Positions 12,179 through 26,631 are shown, numbered from the stretch's first letter. The stretch is 64,000 bases of DNA from Triglochin maritima (GCA_963682175.1 OY821774.1:43662201-43726200), one strand, 5' to 3'. Translations and numbers: made by a program. The notes: generated by a model not told the origin, from the sequence alone.

Positions 12179-12184
12179 TTTATA
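12179..12184 (-). promoter_or_regulatory. Candidate TATA box of MIR160
   Basis: On the minus strand this reads CCTATAAACC, about 250 bp upstream of the miRNA. Between them lies a (CT)n leader tract (12112-12144, minus sense). Pol II transcription from a TATA box followed by a pyrimidine-rich leader fits known plant MIR genes. The assignment is inferred from position. Confidence 0.4.
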
Positions 12185-12353
12185 GGCTAAAGAGGTTGTG
12201 CCTAGATCTAAACCACCACCTAAAAATATAGCAAGTATTGTTAATTTTGGTGTTACACTTGGAAGAGAATTGATCAGAGAGATCTAAGAAAGAGAGGAGA
12301 AGAGAAAACAAGCTAGGAAGAACAAGTATGCTATGCACTCTACACCTTATAAT

Positions 12354-12379
<26 letters not shown>
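12354..12379. repeat. (CT)n microsatellite
   Basis: CT tract on the plus strand, about 170 bp upstream of the candidate MIR160 TATA box. With the tract at 12112-12144 it forms an oppositely phased GA/CT pair. Confidence 0.95.
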
Positions 12380-12388
<9 letters not shown>

Positions 12389-12399
12389 TCAAACATTGA

Positions 12400-13849
12400 A
12401 AGTATCAAAAACTTTGCTAAAGTGGTAGTAGATGGTAGGTTGCCCTAATGGAGATGGTGCACTACAATATTCTCCATTTCTTCCCAAGCTTGCAGGGTCT
12501 CAAAAGACTGCTTTCTCTCACTACCCATGAGTGGGGTTTGTCTGAAAGTGCTTGGATTCATCCTGGATTCTTCTTGCCAAACAAATGTGACAATGCAAGA
12601 TATACTATAATATTTTGGGCTTTTTGTTAAATATATATGATCTAGTTGCTACCTCCACTTAAGATTATTGAGCTTTTTTGGGGTTTCATTCCTTGTGTCA
12701 TGTGAGCTTCTTGCAAAAAAATTATTAGGGTATTGGGTCCATTAGAAGACTTGAGCTTGATCAGCTTGTTTGTGCTTGATTTTAAAATTAATATAGGATT
12801 TAATTAATTTGCTCCTACTTCTTGACTGTGGATGGATAGAAATCATGGTCTATTGTGATCAATCATGATATTTTAACGTTATTATTCATTGTGGATGGTA
12901 GACAAATAAGTAATTTGTTTGCTTATTAGGGTTTTCTTAATGTGAATCGGCAAGTTATTATTAACCCATTTATGGTTGATTGTTAGATGATTCCTCACAA
13001 TAATTCATTGTGAGATGGCAGACAAATAACTTTGGTCTACGCACACAAGCAATTAAAAAATGAATTAGTTATCCCACAATTCAATTTTATACTTTTCCAC
13101 AAGAATCTTATCGTAGGCGAAACCTGCGGATGTTATAGGGTTTTGATGATCCATAATTTTTTGGTTTTGGGGACACCTAGTCCTGTAGGATGGTATTCAT
13201 GTCAACATGTTTAACACATTCTCAAAAAGAAAGTTCTTTTAAAGAAATAGTATTTACTTTGGGAGTAGATAAGTACATGGAAACCAGTTTCATTTTTATG
13301 TTCATTTTTTAGATAAATTATATAAGTAACCATCAACCATCTCTTGGCAATTACTATTTTGGTTTCAATAAATTAGGCAACACGGTGTGTAATATCTTCA
13401 TAAAACCAATGCAAATGAAGGTTCAATTTTCGTTTTCATTTGCAGATAAAAAAAGATATTTTGCTTATCCCGACCACATAATTAATTTATAAAAGTGCAA
13501 CCGTGAAATTAACAACTCATCCTTAAAAACTAGCATGCCCATTTAGAGAGGGTAAAGAGAGGGTAAAAAACTCAAAATCATAGTTTTGATTAACTTCCAT
13601 ATTCATCATCAAGCTACAACCAAGCAACATGTACAAGTATACGAGCTCACCTTCATCTGAAGGGGAAATGTATTTGTTGGATAAAAAAAATTGTACATAA
13701 AATAAGCTCTATATTCACTTCATTAAATCTAACTCATGCCTTCCTTGATTTGCATATCCAAGCTCGAATGTCTTGCTTCTAATTGCAAGAGGAAGTACTA
13801 TTTCGAGTCATTGTCTGTGGAAGTACATAAAAGTTGTTGAATCAACCTA

Positions 13850-13887
<38 letters not shown>

Positions 13888-15410
13888 CATTTCATGCTTT
13901 GAAATGACAGGAAACTCAATTCAACCATCTTTGAACAAGTGCAAACTGCGAAGGATGTTCCGAAAATATTTTTTCATATATATACGTTTCTCGAGGACAT
14001 TACAAATATATAGTCATATATGTTTTCATATGCTTTCGCGCTTATATTATACTTGCAATCTAAATTCTAAAGCTTGTACATAGTGCGACTTTGGAACCAT
14101 ACACTTAACACTAAAATACATTTTATCTTCCTTTAACAACTCACTCCATTGTGTGAATTTTCTTCCCAAAATACCCCTACTAAAACTTTTAAAAAGGTGG
14201 ACAAGATAAAATAAGAGGGGAAAGAAGAAAGAACGGTTTTTAAAAATAATTTTCCACTGAAAAATAACTATTTTATACTTATGTCACTATACATTCATAT
14301 TATTACAAAACTTCTTTATTTATGCTTATGCCATTACAAAACTTTTTTATTTATAATTGAATTTGTGGATAACTTTTTTTCGTATTCATACTTGTAAATT
14401 TTGTCCCCAGATGCTCTCTCTAATCAAGGAAAACAAATCTTTCATCTCAAACCCCACTTATAACCTTAAAACTCTCATTTTCCACACCAAAATGTTAGGG
14501 AATGCTTAGATTTGAGTGTCGTACATTTGGGTGAAACTTAGTTATTAGACACGATTGAGATTTTTTAGGAAAAGTTCAACTTTTGCCATTTAGGTGAACG
14601 TTTGGGAATTGAATTTAAAACAAAAGGGACCAAAAAAATTGATCATCACAAATAAGATCAGAGACAAATAAAGGGATTTTGTGATGACAAGCTTGATAAA
14701 GTGTTTTATAATGACATCAAGATAAATAAGAATGCAACGATGGCATAAGCATAAAATAAGTGTTTTCAGTGGCATGGATGCAAAAAAACATAAAAATAAA
14801 GGTAAGCATACTCCAAGATGAAAATTAACAGAAATTAGTGACATAACAATGTTGAAAGGGGTAAATTGTGACCTTTTAAAGTTTAGAAGCTGAAATCCAA
14901 ATCCAAATCCAAATCCAATCAAAGTTTAAGAGAGCAAACAGTAATTTTAAGAGAAAAGATGATGCCTTGAGCTTGGTTTCACTCGGCTGGCATGTAATTG
15001 GCTCGCAAATGAGCTATCAAAACAGGTTATGATGTATATCAAGCACTACATACTGTAAAATGGAAAGCTCTCAAACATCTTAAGCTTAATTACAGGCCCC
15101 AAGATAAGGTGTTTGAAATGGTCAGAGTCATGGTAATTTCACAATTACGGAATTACCCATAAAAAAACATTCTTGTGCTAGCTAGGTATCATTTCACATT
15201 CACTATTGCAAAGGTCACTGGTTAGGAAAGTTTAATGTAAGTTGAGGATTAACTTGGCATTGACTGACAACAGCAAGATGATTAGTTAGCTACAGCATGA
15301 TAACAAATTACAATCTAAAAATTAACTACACCAATCCAAAGAAGTCTTCTCTTGTGGAACTCACCTAGCGTTAGAGATACACAGGTCATCTAATCTAAAC
15401 CGATCACCTT
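12400..15410. other. Gene-poor AT-rich stretch; ARP7 3' flank
   Basis: No gene recognised. The last few hundred bases should hold the 3' UTR of ARP7, which is on the minus strand and stops at 15411. Only the GA tract at 13853-13887 stands out. Confidence 0.55.
13853..13887. repeat. (GA)n microsatellite
   Basis: Uninterrupted GA tract in intergenic DNA, with no neighbouring gene to which it could be a leader. Confidence 0.95.
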
Positions 15411-18400
15411 TCAAAAGCATTTCCTGTGGACAATTGAAGGGCCGGTTTCATCATACTCCCCTTTGGTGATGTGCTGGTTCTGTGGGAACACAACCTTAGC
15501 CAGGATTGCACCACCCATCCAGGCAGAGTTTTTGGAGAGATTCTCTGGCATGTATTCCGGTGGCTGCATACCCAAACAAATAATATAAATTGTAGTTAAC
15601 TTGTTCGGCTCAGTAGAGGTGTAAAAGATGAGCTTGCTCGAGCTCAGCTTATCCTATACCTCGTAGAGAATAGGATTAGTCCTTTTATGTAACCCCATTG
15701 TACCCTTAGTTTTGTTGGGAATTACATATTTGTCTAATTCTAATATTATATATATTAGAAATATATAATAATATTTTTTAATAACCCTTGAATCAAAATG
15801 GACCACAAGTTTAATATTATATTGCTAAATTTTCATCTTTTTGTTTTCATAAATACACCTTTAATTCATTATTATACATGTTAGTTGCATTAAGCATAAT
15901 GAAAATTTTAAAATTTTAATCATCAATTATAGCAATCATAAATTTTTATGAAGTTTCTTTATAAAAGCAACTTAATTTTCTAAGCACATGCTTTAGCATG
16001 TGCCAGGTACTAGAATTAATCATAAGAGAATAACCAACCAAGCACGGTCACTGAAGTTTGACTAGGAGTCAAGCAGCAATTACAGGTTCAAGTGGAGCTA
16101 ATATAAACAAGTTATCATCTATACACCTCGGAGACGGGTATGATTTGGAAATTATACTCGTCTAAAAAAAATCGCAACCTGGTTATCCCCTACTCTAGTG
16201 GGATGGGTGTATGTGAGTATATGACCACATATTCATTTACACATTTTTAACACTTTTGGACTTTAAAAAAACATTTTCCAGTCCAACATATATATCATGT
16301 CAATCTTTAGGATTCAAATCCTACGAATGTAAATGGGATGGGCACAGCTCGCATACTTGCCTACCTGTTTACCTACACATTTATCTGTTTACCAACATAC
16401 TAGTCCATTTACTCGCCAATGAACCTGCTGTTGGACCACGTGCATGGCCACCCCATACCCTTTAATCGGCAGATAGCGGGTGAAATACACGTATGTAGAA
16501 ATTGAAAATGTATACCTGCCTCGCTACCTGTTTGAGGGAAGTACGGGTGTTACCGTGACCTTACCTGTCCTATCCACACCACTTGCTGCAGTACTAGGCT
16601 TAAGCTCAGCTAACAAGCTCACTCAATATTCGGCTCAAACTATAAGGGCTCCAACAAGAATCCAAATGAGTTAACCCTCAACTCAAGAAATAGGATTTGG
16701 CTCGGACTTCATTGGATAAGTGGTGTAATGGTGTTTGATATCTATAAACATATTCTCTCTTTAGTCTCTTAATGTTTTAAATGCGGAAGTTAAAACTCAC
16801 AAAAATACTCTCAACCTAAAGAAACAAGATGTGCACCACTCAAATTCAAATAAAGTCTGCCCCTATGAAGAAACAACTTTACGTAAGTCCACATTATCAG
16901 CAGAGAAAAAAATTTCTAAGCTATCGATTGAGCCTATGGACCCGATTACCTTAACTTCAGGTTTTTATTATAATTTATGCCGAAAGTTCAACCTACTCAT
17001 TGCATTCTACCTTAGTATATTTGGGTGTTTAAGTTAACTTATTTAAGGATGGCGATAGTTCATTATATTTTAAGTGAATATTAATAAAAAGGTGAATCAA
17101 TTAGCGATAACAAGGTGAACTACAGTGCAAGTTAAGATTTGTTGATGGCTTGTACACAAACGCATTTTGTTCTGCTGCTTAACTAATTTGAGTCTAGCCA
17201 AGTCATAACCAAGCTTCGGCAAGCAACTGAGCGCAAGCTAAAGTTGACACCTTCAGTTAAATCAAGACCAAAATCTAAACACATGGATATAATTAAGTTG
17301 AGGCCTCAAGATGATACACTACCTTAACTAGAGAAGGACGGATTGACGACGAGCATAGATTAGCTTCCTTCTGAAATCGCTCTTCAAAACCTGAACAGAC
17401 GTAGAATGAGCTTGAGTACAAGTTTGAATATAATATGCATTCCCTACTAAAAGGCCCTTAACATGTTTGCTAAGGCCCTATAAGCAAAGAAATGACTTGG
17501 ATATGATATATAGGAACATCAGGATCTGATTTTGTTGAAAGCATTGTGATTGGCAAACCAACCTAGCAAAATCACAAACAAACAAAATCTGAAGGAATAT
17601 TCCTACAAGACTAAGAGCAAAGTTCCCATTTTTCCTATAACAAAAAATGAGACTAATAAATTGTGCAAGTGCATCGACAGATCCTCTATCAACATTCTAC
17701 AACTTGTGCTAGAGTGCTGGCTCACGTGTGCAATTTTTGCATTATGTATGCAAGCAAAATAGAAAATCGTAAGGAGAACGGACCAATCATGGATGAGGTT
17801 CCACCACAGAGTACTGTACTTTCCAAAAGCTGTCGGTGGTTTTCGGATGATACACTTGAGATACAGCGAACAAGCTGTTCAACAATACCATATTCCTCCA
17901 AACCCAGTATAGAAGGCTGAAAAAGTGCCTCCCCCACAATATACTTCTCCTTTCCAATACTGATCACCTGAAATTAAGACAAATTGCTTGACAATAAACA
18001 AAGGATGATAGGAAGCATTTCTGCTAATAATATTCATTTCAAAACAAGATAAATCACACACATTTTATTTTGCTTGAGTGGTAAGAATAAGCCCAAGTTG
18101 GTCCGAGCAGAAATAAAGCTAGCAGAAAGGTAATTGACATAGCAAGAAAACTTTCAAAGTCTCTAGTATTTTATATTCCACATAAGACAGCCAATACAAA
18201 ACAACTAGATGATTTATGGTTATGTTCCGAGTACCTACCAAACCATAAAAAAGGTGGTTATTACCTGCCCATCTGGAAGAGTATGCTTTTCCACCTTACA
18301 TGAGTTTTTAGCATCTTCGTAAGCAAATTGATCTTCCACACAACATGCATACTGCTCCTTCAATTTTTCAATGTCAGAGATATCAATGTTGATTGAAGGA

Positions 18401-21278
18401 TTTGACTTATGGAGTTCCTGACTGAGTAGCTTTGTCAAATCCATACCTCCGATTTCAAATCTTTTTGAGGCAATGTGCTGAACAGCACCCTCACAAACTG
18501 GTGCAATATCTGATGACATCACAAGATGGATACATGAGTCTAAGAATTTCTTAAATGTGAGAGTAGGGAGATCAGAATTAGGAAGCACGAAAAGGGGGTG
18601 GTTAAGGCTAAGATGTACAATTTTTTCAGCGTAGTGTCCATTGGCTTCTGGAAATTGCGCATTGAGGTTTCAAGGTCATGTGTCTTTAGCATCAATAAGA
18701 AAAATCACCTTGCAGATCGCTTAAACATCTACATTAAGCACCCCATGCCAACATCACATTTCTATTTGGAATGTGGCTAAGATTATCAAAACGAAGTCAA
18801 CTACTTTTGAGTAGAAAGAAAACTCTTCAAACATATACATTATTTCAATATCACAGTCTCATACTCACCTATATCATACATAATACGTCCTTTAAGGACG
18901 ATATGGACAAACTTTAACGGATTATAGCTTTCAAAATATATAGCTGCATCATTGACTTTGCAGGTCACCAAGAACAAATCTAAGTTCTGGCTACAATGCA
19001 GACAGTTCATTGACAAAATGTTTCTCTTCTTTTCCCAATATGACTGTGTATGACATACCTTGTTTAGCATTATGACTATCTAATGTAGTAAACTTAACAG
19101 AACAGTCAACGACAACAAAACATTTAATCCCAAACTAGTTGGGGTACGCTAAACGTAACAGAACATTGGGAAATGTTATTTCTTTTAGGAAACATGTACT
19201 TACCACTAAGTATCAAACAAAACTATGTTTCGTGCTAAACCAAATGAGAGGATAATTTATGATAAAACTTCAAAATAAGATAAGATTACCTATTTTTCCA
19301 TGTCCAATGTCCACAGTACAACCTGAGATCCGCCCTACCGCATAAAGTGATAAGACCGATTGATCTGAGGCATAAAAGCCTGATATATTAAATGTCTCGA
19401 ACATCAATTGCACCAACTTTTCTCTGAGAGCCTGAAAAGAAATGAGACATGGAGGCATGTGTAACATGAGAGCTCTTGGTAATATATCTCGACTATAATG
19501 TCTAAAAAAGATTCCTAGCAGTGCCTCTTTGTGCACATTGTTTTTATCACCAGATTTAACATTTTAAACTTAACAGTAAATATTGATCCACCAAAGGCTA
19601 CGAAAATGCACAACCCATTTAATGGAGATTTATAACGTAGGCTTGTAATATGATATCTTGCAACTCTCTTTTTTCAATGAGAAGAAGCTTAATTCTCCTT
19701 GAACCTCTTGAAGATATTATGATTCTATAGCACCATTAACTACAAATTGCTAATTTAACCCAAAAAATCTTTAATGTTTATATATATATATGCCAAAACT
19801 ATAAAAACAATCCCAAAAAAAAAAAATTACCCACTACATAATGGTATAAAATTTGTTTACATGTGTAAAGGAAGTATCATTACTCATTAGGTTGTGTTTA
19901 CATGGAATTACTAAAAATTAGCTTAGAACTACATTCAAATTCAACCATTTAATAATTCAATGATCCAAATTTGGTCAACCCAAATCTATATCACGTGCAT
20001 ATAGTGTGATGATTGGACTTAATTTTCTTAAGTTGAACCTAGGAGTCTATGACACAACGTATGTCAATTCTCATCTATAAAAAGAGGTGCATTCTACACC
20101 AAATGAGTAGAGAGAGTAAGGAGATTTTGCTTGAATTTTCAATCATCACTTTGTCAACTTTTAGCTCAAACAATCTCACTTCCACCCAAACACTAGTCAA
20201 ATTGCCTAATGGAGAGAGAGAGATAGAGAGACTTGAATTAAGTACTTCAGCTTAGTCACAAAGGCAAAGAGGATTCGATATCACAAACTTTACCCGTTCT
20301 TTACATTTTAGTTTGTCTTTGGTTGCTTTAACTAGCCACAAAACCTATAAACAAGCGTGCTATTTGGGATGTTGACTATCCGATGTCCTCTTTGCTTTTG
20401 CGAGTCATCAGGGTAAACTTGTTTCTAACTCAACTTTCTATCATTTTAGCAATATTGACTTGTATTTGAATGGAAGCGTGATTGGCTAGGTTAAAGTTGG
20501 CTAACTGATGGTGAGTGCAAATTAGGCATAATTTTCTCTTCAAAACGATCAAATTCACAGTAAAATTCTATTTATAAAGGGAAATTGGGATATATTGTGT
20601 TGTACAATCAATTTCAGACAACCAAATCTCTTCATTGGATTAGATATCCATATTATGAATTTGGGTTGACCAACGAACACTTAACATAAAGTAATCAAAT
20701 TTAGACTATTAGATTTGTTAAATGGTTAAATTGCTTCCTTGCTGGGAAGCACCAGACAAATGACATGGATATGACACAATACTAACATGCGGATACACCA
20801 TTATTGTAAAAAAGACAGGCATTTAATTCAAACTCTTGAACACGGGAGAGCTGTAAACAATGTGGTCTACGAAACCAAAAAAAAGAAGCGAAATCCGAAA
20901 AATCAAACCTTTGGAGTCAAAAGCGGCTCGGTGAACAGAATCTGCCCCTCATTCCCGATCTCCCAACCGAGCTGCGTGTAGAGAACATGACGCAGTAGGT
21001 CTTCCATGGCATCCCAATCGGCGACGAAGCCTCGCACAACCGGATCGACCATCACCTCCTCAAATGCCGAGCTGTCCCCCATGTCTCCATCCTCCACAAC
21101 CCGTTTCATCTTCGTCGGGATCACCTAAACCACAAAAGCACGAAATCAACAAATCGAAGCGTAAAAGGGTCGAACTTTGACGTGGATTTGGGGGTTCTAC
21201 CAGAGGAGGGTCCTGGTCGGGGGCGGCGAAGCCCGCCTTGAGAAGCTTCGATCCGGCATCGACCACGACGGCTTCCAT
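15411..21278 (-). CDS. ARP7: Actin-related protein 7 (ARP7)
   Basis: Seven exons on the minus strand (21278-21201, 21124-20909, 19431-19290, 18509-18265, 17967-17784, 17390-17323, 15563-15411) join in phase to 361 aa, close to the 363 aa of Arabidopsis ARP7. The N terminus [17 protein letters not shown] is the phosphate-1 loop. [31 protein letters not shown] (phosphate-2 loop), [10 protein letters not shown] and the C-terminal [13 protein letters not shown] are diagnostic. ARP7 is a nuclear actin-fold protein, a subunit of plant SWI/SNF-type chromatin remodellers, and in Arabidopsis is needed for embryo and organ development. No frame is broken. The last intron is long (1.76 kb) and holds repeat-like DNA with hAT-style GAGCTTGCTCGAGCTC text near 15630. 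Confidence 0.97.
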
Positions 21279-21314
21279 CGCGAGAAGAAGAAAAAAAAAG
21301 TTGGACCTTTTTGG

Positions 21315-21323
21315 AAACCCTAA
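21315..21323 (-). promoter_or_regulatory. Telo-box in ARP7 5' region
   Basis: AAACCCTAA lies about 37 bp upstream of the ARP7 ATG, followed by a second inverted copy (GGTTTAGGGT at 21328-21337). Telo-boxes are common near the start sites of plant genes active in dividing cells, which suits a chromatin-remodelling subunit. Confidence 0.5.
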
Positions 21324-21337
21324 AAGGGGTTTAGGGT

Positions 21338-22763
21338 GTTGGGGAAGAGGAGTGGGATTTGGGAATTGGGTCGCGGGAAGAGAGAGAGGGTGGACGGGTT
21401 TGAGGATCCGAATGTAGTGTTAGTCGGGTTGATTACCCGACCCGATTGTTCTCGAGTTCAAGGATTTACTTGTAAATGGGATGGGTACAGCCGTACAGGA
21501 CATGTGATGTCGTATGACCATATTTGTGAGCTTACTTACTTCTTAAGTGGATAGTCATGTGTTTATATTAAGTTAATACAACATACCTAAATGTTATATT
21601 TCTCCTCAACTCAACAAGTACCAAGTTGGTAATAATAGAAAAACACACATTATTTATTGCGGATCAAAAATACACACTTTGTTGAGGTACGTGGGTAAAG
21701 CCGTTTGATCGTAATAATAGATAAATGAGTGGATGTATAAGAAAATGTCTCTTCTATCGTAGTTTGATATTGTGTATTTTTCTGCAATGCTCGTAAAAAT
21801 AAACAAATACTATCAAAATTAGAATTTTACAATTTTTTCGTAATTACATTGTAGGATAATATTAAGATTATAACTATCGCACTTAAAGCAAGTGGCCATG
21901 TATTGTAGAATGGCTAGAAATATTCTAACTTATATCCCTCTTTAAATTGATTGGTTGGGTAGTAAATGAGTTAAACCCACCCTAATTTGCATAGTTATGG
22001 AGGATACAATTGTTTTGTAAATCACTTAATCACCTAGTTCTCAAAATCTAATCCGAAGTGTTTTTTATATTATTGGTAAATCTAATCCGAAGTAGTTAAT
22101 TGACATTGTAGAAGTGAACGTAAAAACTGTTTTAAATTTGACATGGAAGAACTTATCTACCTCTTCACTTTTAATTTTATCATGATTTCTCGTGAATCCA
22201 GAGGAAGGCTTGGAAAAATCACCTGGCAATTTAAACTTTTGAGTTAGAGAACTTGAATTGCATACTTTTCAGAAACTAATGAAAAAAACTCTAGATTCTA
22301 GAATCCCCAACAATCACCTCTTTATTGGCCTTCGTAAAGGATAAAGTGCAACTCACTCTGGAATTGCTTGAGAATGGCCATAAAATGCAGCAGACAACAA
22401 CCAATGGAATGCCATCGTACCCAGAGAATTGATTACAACACCATCCAATGACATTGCAAACCATTGTAATCTGTTACTATTCTTACATTACATTCTGAGT
22501 AATTCATGACAGATTAGAGACATCCAAAGGGAAAGATGTGGACAAATAAAGAATGGGAGACTAAACTCTTCAATCCCAATATCTTGATGCCCAAATTCCA
22601 CTGCGTTGTTCTATATCAACCTCTTAAACGGCCAACCAGCATATTAGAACTCATGTGACTGATGTACCTCTCAAGTGCAGATGAGATTGATTATCTGAGT
22701 TGCAGTCTTGTAGACAGTAGGTAATCTAGTATCCTTCATACTGATTGAAGTTGCATGGCTTTT
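21338..22763. other. Intergenic: ARP7 promoter side and 3' UTR of the AS8-like gene
   Basis: Both neighbours read on the minus strand, so this holds the ARP7 upstream region and the 3' end of the AS8-like transcript (below 22764). I saw no other exon or element. Confidence 0.5.
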
Positions 22764-25452
22764 CTAATCCCTCCTACCTGCAAGGAATTTACAATATGTT
22801 TCAGTTCCACAAATATTTTTACTTTTCTAATTTGACAGTTCACCTGACACTTGCCGTTCAACATCGCACAAAGTAACAGAATCTATAGATGGATTGGAGA
22901 AGAGTTGATAAACTCTTTCCCTTCCTCAGTTACATACCTACTGCTGAGAGCTTACAATGAAGCTCCAGAGATGTATATGATTATTTTGGTCAAGGGGAAA
23001 ACATCTAAATCTCAAATTAAATTCTGACCATCAGAAATCGTCATTTGTAAATGTTGTTTTTTGAAAGAAAAAAATAGTGGGATTTGCAGGCTGTGACAAA
23101 TGATGTAAATGCAGTTTTAACAAGTCATTTTTAAGTCAAGAAATTATCAATAAAAGTTACATGCACGTCGTACAAGACGTACCTAGCTATTTGAATCCAT
23201 GGCAACATATAATCATGGGATTCTAAATCTAGTTAAACTACAGCATCCAACCACATCATAAAAAGTTACTCCTGATAAGGGTAGGACAATAAAACGGGCT
23301 GAAAGTATATTAGGAAGAGAGTCAAGCATTTCAGGTTCTAAACACAAACCAAAACCTTCTTAAGTCGGTTGACCAAACATTATATTTCAAGCCATCTAAC
23401 CATTTTCTTCAACTTAAGAATAGATATAATCTAATGGTAAACAAGGAAATTAAAAAGAAAATTAAAAAGATACACATGTATTCAGAATAACCTTGAGACT
23501 ATTTCATAGTGAATATTTGACATAAGCATAAAACAAACTTAACTATATGAAAATGGGGGTTGTAAACATGTTGGACGAAAGTCAAATAGCTCAACCTACA
23601 CCTAAATAATAAAAATCAAATAAATTGAATTTACCGCTCTATATCCCAAACGTGGTTATATCAAACTAATACTTGCATCAGTCATGTCTGGTTGTTGTTT
23701 CATGTCAAATATTATCACCACTAAGATCAAGACAAACGGATGCACTATAATAAGTATGTGGTCATTGGTAAATGTATGCCGGTTGTATTGAAGCATGATT
23801 ATACGATAATTTGATGATTGGATTCTAGATAAAGATGTAAAAAAAAATTATCAGTAGATAAAGATGATAATTTGGGAAATGTCAAGATATCATTAGATGC
23901 GGAAAAATAACTGAAGACCTTGGATGGATAGCATAATACAAGTACGTGAACAAATATATAAAGCAAAATGAATATACCAGTTATAATCCATTTTCGTGTT
24001 AATAGAAAGTATTTCCTCTGACGAACCAAAAGGCAATAAAAAATTCAAATAAATACATGCAATGTTTTACCTTTAGCAGGTGGAAGATGTTTACTTCTAA
24101 ATGCTTCCATGTGAGACACAGCTGACTGAGCTTGTTCCTGAACAAATTTCTTAAAGTCTTCCATTTCAATATGTTTGTTCATATTCACGGTGGACGTCAT
24201 GCTAGTGAATCTATCATATATCTCTCTTTGGATTGAAGTAACTTGTGGATTAATGGTGCTCCAGCTATCGCCAGCAACATTCTTCATAATGGGTAAAGCA
24301 GTGGACCTTGCAGAACCAACAGCACTGCTGGTAATTGCAAATGCTGCAAGGAAATGCTTTGGTTAAGATTCACTAAATAGCTACAATGACAATCGTGATT
24401 TATGAATGCCCAGCACAAGCTCAAGGCATACTATGTTAGTTACAGACTTACAGTACTTAGAGAAATAGTACTACAGCTGAAAATGGTTCAAATACGCTTT
24501 GTTTGTTATCTTTTACCTATTTTGCCAATCTATTACCTTTTAGTAATTTCAGTCGAAAATCAAATGCTATTACAAATCTGAAATAAATAAATACCTTAGT
24601 AGTGAGTCGCAAAGTAGTGTGCGATTGATTGTAAAATCATAAGTTTGCTCGTTATTGTAAAATCATAAGTTTAAATTTAAGCACAAGATGGCAAACAGAT
24701 TTTGAGCTTCAAGAAAATACATAAAATACAACCTTTATTTTTGATAAGTAATATGTAACATATAAACAGGCTAACACACAATGACAAACTTAGGTAGCAA
24801 CCAACTGCAACAAAAACTAACGTTACATTTTGCCCGAATGTTTGGAAGTAGTTTATTGTCTACCATGTATGATGAATAAAAATATCTTTAGTCCAAACCA
24901 TTTCAAACGACTGCATATTTATTCTTTAACCGAAACCTATATAGATAAATGACATCGAATAAGATCAATTTGATGGCACTAAAAACAAGTTAATATAGGT
25001 AAATTGCAGTCACAGATATAGCTTTGTAAAATGAACAAAATTGAAGAATATGATTTTCTCAACGAAGTCACTGAAGTGGAACCACAACAATGTATCAAAA
25101 ATAATGAAACCACAACAAACAATATAACTCATTACCCTATCATTCCTGATCCAACCATAATCGTATTGACCACATATGCTCGTATTTAGTGTTTGAATGG
25201 TTTATAAATACCGCTACTGGTGATTCTGATGAGAGCATTGGCAGGGAGGCCGATCCCCATTCCGGCAAACGTAAACCCAACATTGAATCCAACACCACAA
25301 CCAGCTCCGACATATCCAATCACTTCAGGACCAAACCCTGGACCCCATCCGACACCACAACCAATGCCTACTCCCATGCCCCAGAAGGCCCCCATTGTGG
25401 GGTGCACAGGGTTCCACCTCTCATATCTCCTAAATAAACCTTTTATGATCAT
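22764..25452 (-). CDS. AS8: Cadmium-induced protein AS8-like
   Basis: Three coding exons on the minus strand (25452-25212, 24343-24071, 22777-22764) join in phase to 175 aa. The start MIIKGLFRRYERWNPVHPT and the Gly-rich hydrophobic core GCGVGWGPGFGPEVIGYVGA (about residues 31-50) are the signature of plant AS8-like proteins. Further Gly-rich apolar sequence follows to about residue 70, so membrane insertion is likely. The second half is hydrophilic and helical (SIQREIYDRFTSM, FVQEQAQSAVSHMEAFRSKH). The biochemical role of the family is not known to me; the name comes from a cadmium-induced cDNA. The last exon codes only for GRRD and stop: the donor after CTGCTAAAG and the acceptor at 22778-22780 fit, but this 14-nt exon is the weakest part. 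The ATG lies 7 nt inside its exon, so the 5' UTR is split by an intron. Confidence 0.82.
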
Positions 25453-26631
25453 AAGGAGCTGCAAAACAACAACATTGAGATCATCAACCAAGGCGATTAG
25501 AAAGAAACACCAAGAAGGTTAAAATAGTTCGCAAAAACAGAGAGAGAGAGAGAGAAAAGGATTGCGATCGCTGATTATTAAACTGTGCCATAAGCAGCGT
25601 GCATCAACATATCAAAGAATCATAATCTGATGAAGTGTGATAAAGAATTGAATGATATCCATTGTCAAGTCCAGACTCTTGTAAACTAGTTTTCTTTTTC
25701 GCTCTCCTCATCTGCAACAACACCTCGTAGACAAATCCTTCTCAACCTATTTGTGCCGCTCAATTTGACCGAATTTGAGACACAACCCAAAAGACCGAGT
25801 ACTATAATATACATACTAGTTCTACTGAAGGTTGAAAAAATTATAGAATCAATTGAATCAAATAGAAAAACACGGGCATTCAGTTTTATGTCATCGAAAT
25901 AAAAATCGAGCTATAAGACTAAATAACAAGTGTTAGAGTAGTAGTTGGAGAAAGAATTCCCCGGGACATTTAAAACATCGTATTATTTTATTATTTTTCA
26001 CTAAAAGTTACAGCAAATATGAAAGCAAGACTACAATGTCCATCGAAGACGAAAGGAGTACCAACGAACGATCCAATAGTAAACAACAGGAACGCCTTGA
26101 AGTTGAAATCCAGCAACTAGACAATACTCACTGCTAACTTCTGGATGTAGAAGTTTTTATAGCATTCCTGTGCCTCTCTTATGGATTCAAATGTTTACTA
26201 ATTTTTGGCTTTTGGATGATAACAAACAAAACTAACACGATTCATTACATCGTACACATTCATTGAAATTTGCCTAATTTGAAATTTGACCAATTGGGAC
26301 TCAACTTTTGACCTCTTAAATTCCGACACTTTGACCTGAACTCTTAAATATAGACAACACCAAAGACCTAACAAAGCTGAAATGATGCTAATGAGACTTA
26401 CATTTGCTGGCGTACAAAATACTACAGGGAATTTGACACGAAACACAGACACGAAATTGTCAATCCTTTTATGTGTGTTGCGTGAGAAAAAAACACACAA
26501 AAAAGGCGAAATTGAGAGCAAGGAATGTGTGTGTCGGAACGAACTTTTGAGAAAGGGGTGGAGTAGAGATGCATTTTTATTTTATTTTTTATTTTTTTGG
26601 GGTGAGGGGGAACTGATGAGAGAGAAATTAC

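Noticed and set aside
15600..16680. Repeat-like DNA in the last ARP7 intron as a hAT MITE
   Set aside because: GAGCTTGCTCGAGCTC text and TAGAGGTGT are suggestive, but I could not match ends or find an 8-bp duplication.
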